DNA of 64,000 nucleotides from Paraspadella gotoi (taxonomy: Eukaryota; Chaetognatha). Position numbers and translations under genes: made by a program. The stretch covers positions 1 through 64,000 of the forward strand of contig JBJCIZ010000824.1 in assembly GCA_051294375.1 (NCBI GenBank). Direction: 5' to 3'. Below, piece by piece: positions 56,319 to 64,000 of the stretch (positions are counted from its first letter, which is position 1; each line of letters starts with the position of its first letter). The notes beneath the pieces were generated by a model. It did no database searches. It was not told where the DNA came from and worked only from the letters and a program-made list of their open reading frames with translations.

Positions 56319-56552
56319 TGGGAAGATGGGTATCTTAGCTAAAGGTAGGTACTAACTAGTCTCTCATTAGGGAAAAGAGGTAATTTAAGATATGGAGTCT
56401 AATAAGTCTTAAAGTATAGTAAAGACGGTTATGTACAAAATAAGGAGAGAGTGTGGGAGCGTTTCTTGTGCCGACTTGTAGGTTGAGCGCGATTCTGCCC
56501 AACTCCCGCGAGAGCTGGCTGAGAGTGAATTCCTTGGTCGCCGGCCCGAAGG
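56319..56552 (-). repeat. LTR-like sequence ('LTR2'), inverted copy
   Basis: Reverse complement of 52885-53120 with a few percent of visible differences. It ends CTTCCCA at 56319 and directly abuts integrase sequence, so no primer site follows. It fits the 3' LTR of an element inserted in the integrase. Confidence 0.7.
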
Positions 56553-57360
56553 ATGGTTAACTAATTGGATCCCGAAGACGGACGAATAGGTATGGGCGAT
56601 GAATGAATGTTACAGGAGAATCGAGAGGACGACGAGGAATGATCATTCTCCGTCTCACAGATTATTATTACCGTAAATTAATAATTAATTTAATCGTCAT
56701 GGTACTTCTTGGTACATTACATTACTCTATATTCCCGCCCAGACAACTTCCAAGGCCGCCACTTCTTCTCCTCGTTCTCTACACTGTTTCTAGCGCGCGA
56801 CGAGTGGTCCAAGGTCAGGGTCATGCCCGGACAGAGATCATGTCCGCCAAAGAGTGAGAGTCGCGTCAGGGCGGCGGACCGCGTCTGAGATGAGGAGGAG
56901 ACGATGGGAAGAGCTCGTGCGTTGTAACGCTCCCTCTATCTTGCGCCCCTCTTCTTAACCAAGACGTCCACATGGCCCACAATGCCGTAGGGGGGCTCTG
57001 TCATCTGCTGCGCTTGCGTGAAATGGCGGTCAGAGAGAGATTGGTGCAACGGTAGGTGGCCTGGATTCGAAGGATCGTGAGTTTTCTAGAAGACCAGGTG
57101 TGCGGAAGTTTTCGTGGTTCCAGGAGTAGGATCGGCTTAGCCGTTCAGTGTAAGATCTTCATAACACTTCTAAGCTTTAGACTTAACGAGAAGGGCAGTT
57201 CTTTAAACAAAGGACAAAGCGATGTAGATAGCTGCAGTCTCGGGCAGCTTCGAAGGTATGCGTTCGACGAAGCGGCGAACGCTCGGAGGACTGATAGTCT
57301 AATCCACTTCCTCGTTACTTCAGTTTGGCCTTATGACGAGAGGGGGTTATATTAATCATC
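56553..57360. other. Moderately GC-rich DNA, not recognised
   Basis: Contains a 99-codon plus-strand frame (57056-57355) without recognisable motifs. May be the upstream part of LTR2 on the minus strand or host DNA. No conserved domain seen. Confidence 0.3.
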
Positions 57361-58260
57361 TTGTGGGTGTATTATTAAGAGGATTATTGTCGTGATCTAA
57401 TCGACCTTGAATCTGCAGGGAGGTGCTGGTTTATGCGCTTCACGGTTCAGGTCGCTGCACAGTTAGTCTTTGGGACTGCACAGCTTAATCTCCGAGGTCA
57501 AGTCATATGATGAGGGCAGGGTGTTCGGGTAGTGGAGGATTTTACAATTCTCAAAAACGAAGATATCTGTTATACTATGTACATTGATCTACTATATAGC
57601 ATAGAACGGTGCGCTTCACATAATAATTAATGATGGGTAAAGACATAAGAGGACGTTAAGAATTGTGAGGACTTTTTTTTTTCTCACATTGAAATATGTT
57701 TTTTTTTTCGTGTGATAGGTATTTTATCTTGTTTTTTTGGGTAATCATCTAATGATTCACAGGTTCATATTTTATTTATATATATGTTTTTTTTTTTATT
57801 TATTTTTATTTCCTTTTTGTATTTATTTTTTTTATCTTTATGTTACTTTCTTTTTCTGTTTGTTTTATTTTTTTTTTTATGTACAAATATAGCTAGAATG
57901 GTAAATTGAAAGCCTATGACGTGATGGCATCTTTAGTTACCAAACCAAAGGGAACAAAATTACAAATGGATTAAACTTAAGCCTTTCGCAATGTAAATCG
58001 ATCTAAAGGAGAACTACCTCAAAAGTTTGGTTACCATTAATTGTGTTAACTTAGAACTTGTAATCAATGGCGTAATTTTATTTTTAAATGGAAAGCAAAA
58101 GGGAATTAGATAGGGAAAATGAGTAAGGGAAAATCGAAAAATTATAAATATTGATTAATTATGCTAAATCATTGGATTGGAGTATGAGGCAAGTTAACGG
58201 ACGACTGAAGTCCGTAGAAGAACACTAAATGGGCATGAATTTATGTCTTACGGCATATTT
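57361..58260. other. AT-rich DNA with T-runs, no gene seen
   Basis: Includes long T-rich runs at 57670-57880 and AT-rich sequence with stops in all frames. Confidence 0.5.
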
Positions 58261-58890
58261 GGTTAGATAGTAAGCAAGAATACGTAACGAAAAATTCTCA
58301 AAAGTCTCACCATTAACGGAAATATGAGAAGAGTCAATGTTAGATTACTGTTTGCAATGACTGACAGTACATGTACAGTGCTCATTATGGTTTCATCAGT
58401 TGGAGGATAATAAACGACAAAAGGCTTAATAATGAATAGTGTCAAACGGCTGAATGCCGAGAGGACGGACATGCAAAGCTGTAGGCATTAGATTGGAGGG
58501 GAGACGCATATTCGAGGTAATTATGATGGGGTGAGCACGGCATGGGGGTTCGAAAACCTGCAATTGTGGAGCCGGAGGAATAGTCAAAGAGAGTTCTCTT
58601 GGCGGGTGGCGAGATTTGCAGGAAAGAGGTTGCTGGGTGGATTGTCCCATGGAAGGGGGCTAAGGAAGACCGGAATGTTCGGTGTATGTGACCCCGTCGG
58701 GATTTTCATAGTGTGGGTGCGTTTTCTTTCTTGCTGCCTTCACTTGCTTTGTCATGCGTTTCCATGGCCGCAGGACACCGTCGAACTGTCGCCAATGAGC
58801 TGCAATCGAACAGTCTCTCGGAGGCCAAGACCAGAGGAGTCACCACGCAGATCCTATCTATTGACTGCATTTCAGGCACATTAGTTAAGT
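58261..58890 (-). other. GC-richer stretch, possible coding remnant on the minus strand
   Basis: The minus strand has frames with mixed composition: around 58860-58670 (REDCS-type segments with WKRMTKQVKAARKK) and 58650-58426 (PPRELSLTIPPAPQLQVFEP). They are interrupted by stops and have no motif I recognise. It could be a decayed transposon or exon. Confidence 0.25.
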
Positions 58891-59990
58891 GACAAGGAAA
58901 CTTGGGCGCCTAATTGGAAATAAATCGTGAGGCGGCACCAACGCGAAGTGTGAAGTGACAAGAGGTTACATGATAAAGTGAGGAAGGTATTAAAGTGTAT
59001 ATTTGGACCTACGCAAATACTGGCTTATCGTGGTAAGTAAGATTTTCTGATGTATGGGCAGAAGAAGAATAAAATATAATTAAAACTGGGCTTGTTTTTT
59101 ATTTGAAGTGTTTTTGTTTTATTTATTTGTTTTGTTTTTTCTTTCTGGTAAGCCTACAACCGTCATACCTGACAATCCGCAGGGCGACTGGGTTGGCTTT
59201 CTCAATTAAGAATTGATATATTTTATATAATTATTGAAAACTAGGAATTGACGAAGGAGATGCACGTGTATGTGAACTGGTGCTTGACGATTGTACATTT
59301 GCTTTGATTTGTTTTTTTGATATTTTATTCTTTAACAAACAACGATTTGTTTTGGGAAAAGGTGTACATGTTGGATCAATAATTATATTTAAATGTCTTG
59401 TTTTCGTACAGTTATTGTTGTAATCATTAAAAAATGTAATGCTTCTAATATTGACCTTCATCATGTAAATTGTTCCAGTTGTCATGGCCATAATAGAGAG
59501 GGGTCGCCGTGATCTCTGACCGATTGTTGGATAGCCCTACACTCAGTGTGCCCACTGGCCAGTACGGTCGTTCTGGGAGGTATATTCCGTCAGTTGCCTT
59601 GCTTTCCGAAATTCGGTTCCGTGTCGGTAGCCTTGCTACAGGGGTTATCCGGCAGTCAATCTTTGCAAGGTCTTTTGACCAGGGTATAACCTAGGACCAT
59701 TGAGTTCGGAGATGAGCGTTGTATCAACGGGTAGTGATATTACGTCACGACAACCCTTTACTTTTAACTAAATCTAATTGTGTATTTCCTTCACTCTCCT
59801 TCATACTGTCCTTCATGTTTTTTTGTTTTCTTCACTTTCTCTCTCTCTCTCCACAAATGTTTGGCAAAAAAAAGGAGTCGAGAACCAGTACGTTTTATCC
59901 CCCAATTTAAAAATATTTGTGAATGAGTTACATTTTTTTCATTCTTATGTAGATATTCTCTTGGTTTTCCTCAAATGCTAAATTTTTTCT
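58891..59990. other. Non-coding or unrecognised DNA
   Basis: AT-rich to 59460, then a GC-balanced 250-bp block (59480-59740) without a long frame, then CT-rich sequence. I see no gene. Confidence 0.4.
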
Positions 59991-59998
59991 TCTCCAGG

Positions 59999-60087
59999 TC
60001 ACGATTCATCGAGCTCTCCTCCGACAAATGTTCAGACCCCCGATGGTGATTTAAGCTCTCTGTGATGACCTATGGTTTACTCCCCGG
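59999..60087 (+). CDS. Possible short exon
   Basis: Bounded by ttttcttctccag and CCCCG|gtaagt. One frame reads HDSSSSPPTNVQTPDGDLSS before TGA. All frames meet a stop before the donor, so it is either a 3' UTR-containing exon, uses an internal donor (GATG|gtgatt), or is not coding. Confidence 0.3.
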
Positions 60088-60106
60088 TAAGTTTGTAACA
60101 TCTTTT

Positions 60107-60604
60107 TTAACATTTGACACTTCCATAGATTTTTGTGTTAATAAGTGCTATATATGATTTGTAAGTTGGGCTTTGCAAGCGCCTCCTCCTCATCTGGAGT
60201 CGCAAATATTCAGTCTCGGAATTCATTGCAGCGGTCAAAACGCCGTTTGACAAAAAAGCGCGCACTGGGCGGCGTGACGTAGAACGCAGTCGGCGCCTGG
60301 AGAAGCGAATCAACCCAAAGAGAGTGACGAGATATACAATTATTAATATACATTATACAATATACATTTATTATTACATGCATTCAGCGTGTATTCATTA
60401 TAGACGTTTAAAGTAAAAGTAAAACTTACGGGCACGGTGGCGTTTGCGATCTCCCAACTGACGGAGGGCTGCTCGGACCCGTCCTTTTAACATTATGATA
60501 ATGGACGCACTGTGCAGACGATGTGCTTCGCCCGCTGAGCCATGAGACAAGGCTGTGATGACGGTCCATTCGGTGTTTTTTATTCGTACCGCTATCAACT
60601 GCAT
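60107..60604 (-). other. Possible tRNA-derived (SINE-like) sequence
   Basis: The minus strand near 60540 has TGGCTCAGCGGGC, a perfect fit to a Pol III A box, and GGTCCGAGCAG about 63 bases further, a partial B box. Apparent minus-strand frames across it are Arg-rich. No tRNA can be folded by eye. Low confidence. Confidence 0.25.
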
Positions 60605-60641
60605 TATTTAATCATATTTTTAACGTTTATTTATAATTCAG

Positions 60642-60821
60642 GACGGTCCCTCGCCCTTCGGAGACTGGTCAACGCCGGGGAAGTCGATCCACGCGGACAT
60701 TAACACATCGACTGGAATCTTAGCTTTGAGCATGACGAGCACGGCCTCTCCGGCGCCCGACGCTGGCGACCGCACCGGACCAGTGATTCTGAATGAGGAA
60801 CGCTCCTCACTTCTCGGTTAA
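60642..60821 (+). CDS. Probable terminal coding exon of a host gene
   Basis: Follows tttataattcag. 59 codons are open from the first base of the exon to TAA: DGPSPFGDWSTPGKSIHADI, then a Ser/Thr/Pro-rich stretch and the end EERSSLLG. Balanced codon use and a natural stop favour a real C-terminal tail, for example a cytosolic tail with a dileucine-type end. The upstream exon joined to it is unclear, and the protein is not recognised. Confidence 0.5.
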   Translation, partial: DGPSPFGDWSTPGKSIHADINTSTGILALSMTSTASPAPDAGDRTGPVILNEERSSLLG

Positions 60822-62454
60822 AACGGTCACCCGCCTCGGAACGTCCAGTGCTAGTCTCTCGTCATCACTCACTGTTTCGTCGGACGGGGAAGAGAATCTG
60901 GCGAATTCACCTATTTGCGTATCTGTTGAGTGTCCATACCTGAGGTAGTCAGGATCTCTCACGGCGGGAAAATTGCTAAAGGGATGAAAGAGTTTGTTTT
61001 GGATCTTTAAAACATTCGATACCCGACTACACAGAACAAAAAGGTAAGACACAGGGAAATATGTTGTCCCCCTGTAATTGCGTATCTCTGCGGTATAAGT
61101 AGACGGTTTTTTTTATTTTTCGATTCGGTTCCATTCGTGTGGATTTTTTTTTTAACGCTTCGCAGTTTTACATACACCATTGAATGTTCAAGAGCATAAC
61201 ATATATATTACTGCTGGGTTTGATTTTTTTAGAAGCGGACGTTGTACGTTATTATTTATCTAAAAAATATAATGTTTCGACCCGAAGGGCGGAAAAAAAA
61301 ACTGGAGCATTGTTTAATAACACAAATAACAGATCTGATTAGTATACTTAAATAAAAATTCATGCCTGTGTTCAATCCGTTCGTGTAGAGTATACTCAGT
61401 ATTCTTCAAAAAAAAAATTGCTGGCCGTCGTATCGTAAATTTCCAGTTTTGACGTCCTGTTCACCAATATAGGGTTTTCTTTATTGTGCCTGCCTTACAT
61501 AGTATTGAAGATAAACCCCTTTTTCGATCAAATATGGAATTTTTCCGTTCCTGGACATGGGAAGAAACTGGTTTAGAAGCATCCGAAGTTTTTGCGGAGA
61601 GGATGATTTGGCGTAACCTTTTGTTTCGTTAATTAATTATCTTATTTATTTCACGGATTTTATTTTCTTTGCTACAGAATCTAAAATATTTTTTGTAAAG
61701 TTTCAAGAAAGTGGTGTTTGATACGTTAACTACTTTAGGATCTGTATATATTTAGATAAGATGAAAAGGCGCTCTTCTCCTTCAATGACTACTATGTTCG
61801 ATTTTCAGCGGATGTTGAATGATTGAGTTATTTTGCCGCCGCGTTATAAAACCGGCAACAAACACTTCAGTTCTGTTACTGTTGACTGTTTACTTGCGCC
61901 ACAATCCAAAGTAGTTGGCAAAATTGTGGGTTACTAGGAAAAAAATTCTAATTATCCGAAATATGATAAAACCTACAATTTTAAGTAAGTAAGTAAGAAT
62001 TCGGAAATTACTTTTCTACTAATAAATGATTTTCCTTATAATCTTGCAAATTTTCCAACTCTATATCTACGGTATTATGCAATTTTGCCGTGTTTGTCTA
62101 CATAAACTATGCTTTTTCTCCAATAAAGGACTTCTGCAGAGAACTGTGATATATTTAGCCAAAACGAAACATACCAAAGGGGGGTTGGTTTTTGCCATTT
62201 TCACATAATTTTAAAGAGGGTTTCGCGGTGTGACTTTTCTACTAGAACTGCAGACATCGTCTCGGAAAGTTTTTATCCAGTTTCATTCCTTCCATTACTT
62301 CTTTCAGAATAGCATCAATGTAAGCAATAAAAGAATTTTTATTTTGAATTTTCATTTTCTGGTTGCTTTATTTGTTCAATTTGCTGTTACCCGCTCTTTA
62401 GGTTTAGTGCACTTTGTTAAAAATACGTACTGCGGATGAAACATATTTACGTAC
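60822..62454. other. 3' flank and AT-rich DNA, no gene seen
   Basis: Sequence after the terminal exon, then AT-rich DNA with short frames only. Nothing recognisable until the integrase tail at 62455. Confidence 0.45.
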
Positions 62455-62538
62455 AATCTTCCTGTTTGCCAATTGATCCGTTCTCATTTAACTAAGGATC
62501 AAGCAATTGATGTTATCGTTAAAATTAATCAGAATTGA
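62455..62538 (+). pseudogene. Integrase C-terminal remnant, copy E
   Basis: Encodes LPVCQLIRSHLTKDQAIDVI and the INQN-stop end, the last part of the SGNH element's integrase. It is truncated abruptly on its left. Confidence 0.8.
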
Positions 62539-62590
62539 TAACTTATCTCAAATCGTGAAAACAATTTAACTTAGTATAAGATGGAATAAT

Positions 62591-63301
62591 TTGATGTGTA
62601 AATTTATAATTACCATTGTTATTTTTTTTACTGCGACTTACCAATTGATGGGGCGAAAAGTAACGGTCGATAAGAACGCCGCCGACAAATTTTGGGTCCT
62701 TGGCGACAGCCACATCTCGCGTCTTCATGGCGTCATCCCTTGGACGACGACGACAGCGATCAGCGGTGGACGATTTCCACATTTTCACGAAGCGATTGCC
62801 AGAAATGATGTATACTATCACACGATGGTGTTCATAGGAGGTGGAAACAAGTTGGCTCCAAAGTTAAATGCCGACATTTATCTAGATCAGTTGTCTGCGT
62901 TTGTGAGGGAGGTGTGCAGCCGGTTTCCGGTGATGAGAGTAGTGACCATGTCTCTAATTAGTCGTGATTTTAAAACAGGTCGACAGACGTTCAATCATGC
63001 TGCGACGGAGATTGATAACGGAATGTTCAGGATGAGTGCCTTGCATTCCCAAGCCTTGCAAAATTGTTTTCGTACCAAAAGGTATGGTAGAATGATATTA
63101 GACAATAACTTATACGAGAACGACCAAACTCACCTAAATGCTCAAGGGACGAGGATCCTTTTTGACGTTTTAGACCAGATACTATTTTGCGAGGATGAGC
63201 AGCAGTTGAAGGACAAACCGATTTGGGTTTTGGGCACGACACAGACAGTCTCTTGGAAGGGGCTGGTGTGGCCGCAGCAGCAAAGGCCGTCTAATCGATA
63301 G
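62591..63301 (+). CDS. SGNH/GDSL-type hydrolase, intact copy E
   Basis: 236 codons without interruption, or 218 from the internal MGRKVT start used in copy B. The catalytic blocks are kept: VLGDSHISRL, SGG, FIGGGNK and DQTHLNAQGT. The longer N-terminus adds a hydrophobic stretch (FIITIVIFFTA) that could act as a signal or anchor. It ends RPSNR-TAG as in the other copies. The acceptor-like CAG of the other copies is TG here. Only the integrase tail remains upstream, and a different gypsy element follows about 50 bp downstream. Being intact in such a truncated context is notable. Confidence 0.85.
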   Translation: MMCKFIITIVIFFTATYQLMGRKVTVDKNAADKFWVLGDSHISRLHGVIPWTTTTAISGGRFPHFHEAIARNDVYYHTMVFIGGGNKLAPKLNADIYLDQLSAFVREVCSRFPVMRVVTMSLISRDFKTGRQTFNHAATEIDNGMFRMSALHSQALQNCFRTKRYGRMILDNNLYENDQTHLNAQGTRILFDVLDQILFCEDEQQLKDKPIWVLGTTQTVSWKGLVWPQQQRPSNR

Positions 63302-63349
63302 ATAATTTGACTTGTCGCGACATTAACTCACCCTCGATGGAGAGACTTC

Positions 63350-64000
63350 TACAAAACTAAAAGCAGCAAACGGCTCTCACATAGCCTGCTTTGGCTACAC
63401 GGACGTACAGGTCCATCTCGGCAGCCGACGCTTCTACTTCACCATGATCATCGCCGATGTGACGCAACCAATGACTTTTTAGAGGAACATTATTTGGCCC
63501 CGAATCATTGCAATTGATTTTTATTCGACCTGCAGGACCTTAGTACTATTGTTGCCTCAAAAGCAAATATAAAACGTACAATTAGAGTAAATTTCGTCCA
63601 CCAAGCGGACGACCCATACTACAAACTACTTGAAACTTACCATGATTTGTGTACGCCCTCTTTTAAACCTACGGAACCCAAACACGGCATAAAACACTAC
63701 ATCCCTACTACTGGTCAACCCGTGCAATCACAAGCTCGTAGACTTGCGCCCGACAAACTCGCCGACGCCAAAAAAGAACTTGATAAGTTCTGCAAACTAG
63801 GAATCGCCTGCCGGGCCAAAAGTGAGTGGGCATCACTGGTTCTGGACATCAACAAGCTAGATGGAGGGTATCGATTCTGTGGCAATTTCAGACGCCTCAA
63901 CAATGCAACACTGGATGACAAGTACCCTGTGAAGACACTGAACGACTTCAACGCCAACCTTAGCGGCATGAAGGTCTTCAGCAAGATAGACCTACTAAAA
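63350..64000 (+). pseudogene. Third gypsy family: protease end and RT start (cut by window edge)
   Basis: Encodes KAANGSHIACFGYTDVQVHL and GSRRFYFTMIIADV (gypsy protease C-terminal part). After frameshifts come GIKHYIPTTGQPVQSQARRL, KELDKFCKLGIACRAKSEWA, LDGGYRFCGNFRRLN and MKVFSKIDLLK, the first RT motifs of Ty3/gypsy. The catalytic YxDD lies beyond the window. A small stop near 63480 and frame changes mark it as decayed. Confidence 0.85.

Noticed and set aside
57040-57090. tRNA-like GTGCAACGGTAG...GGATTCGA segment
   Set aside because: The D-arm-like and T-arm-like parts lie too close together to hold an anticodon arm.

Overview
The window looks like nuclear DNA of an invertebrate animal. 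It is AT-rich, has split genes with GT/AG introns and abundant microsatellites, and holds host exons of metazoan-type families (a DEG/ENaC channel and a Cys-rich GCC2/GCC3-type protein). It also has CCCTAA telomere-type repeats and a dense load of retroelements (Ty3/gypsy, BEL/Pao, Penelope). The species cannot be named from the sequence. Blocks of 10, 25, 100 and 759 N show that this is a gapped draft scaffold.

Layout. 1-3.7 kb: a six-exon DEG/ENaC-like gene on the minus strand that stops before the second membrane helix. 3.9-26.0 kb: four overlapping minus-strand copies (A-D) of one unusual Ty3/gypsy element. Copies A and B are interrupted by 1.75 kb of other DNA with GC-rich exon-like islands, and 25-N gaps separate the pieces. 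26-35.6 kb: gene-poor DNA with pyrimidine tracts, three copies of a long repeat ending in GTCGGATCTGC/GCAGATCCGAC, two full-length fold-back elements and several mini- and microsatellites. 35.6-36.3 kb: one Cys-rich host exon. 36.7-37.3 kb: degenerate telomere-type array. 37.3-44.2 kb: a 5'-truncated BEL/Pao element with its 3' LTR. 44.2-45.3 kb: RNase H/integrase remnant of a second gypsy family. 45.3-45.7 kb: an LTR of the first gypsy family. 46.5-48.0 kb: Penelope-like fragment with a hammerhead-like motif. 48.0-52.8 kb: plus-strand decayed copy F of the first gypsy element. 52.9-56.5 kb: LTR-like sequences with a tRNA-Lys primer site interrupting that integrase. 56.5-62.4 kb: mostly unrecognised DNA with a likely terminal host exon. 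62.5-63.3 kb: copy E of the gypsy element's last gene, intact. 63.35-64.0 kb: start of a third gypsy family, cut by the window edge.

The main system is the first gypsy element. Read in its own direction it has gag with CCHC knuckles, retropepsin, reverse transcriptase, RNase H, a Cys-rich linker and an integrase with H2C2 zinc finger and DDE core. After the integrase comes an SGNH/GDSL-type hydrolase gene in the position where retroviruses carry env, preceded by a splice-acceptor-like sequence. Beyond it, on the opposite strand and pointing away from the 3' LTR, lies what looks like an intron-containing gene for a small two-helix membrane protein. The polypurine tract and a 384-387 bp LTR follow. 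An esterase in the env position plus a spliced antisense membrane-protein gene is, as far as I know, not a standard Ty3/gypsy layout. It is the strongest candidate here for something undescribed.

Small indels differ between copies, often in homopolymers. Some frameshifts may therefore be sequencing error rather than decay, and the near-identical copies C and D may be an assembly duplication.
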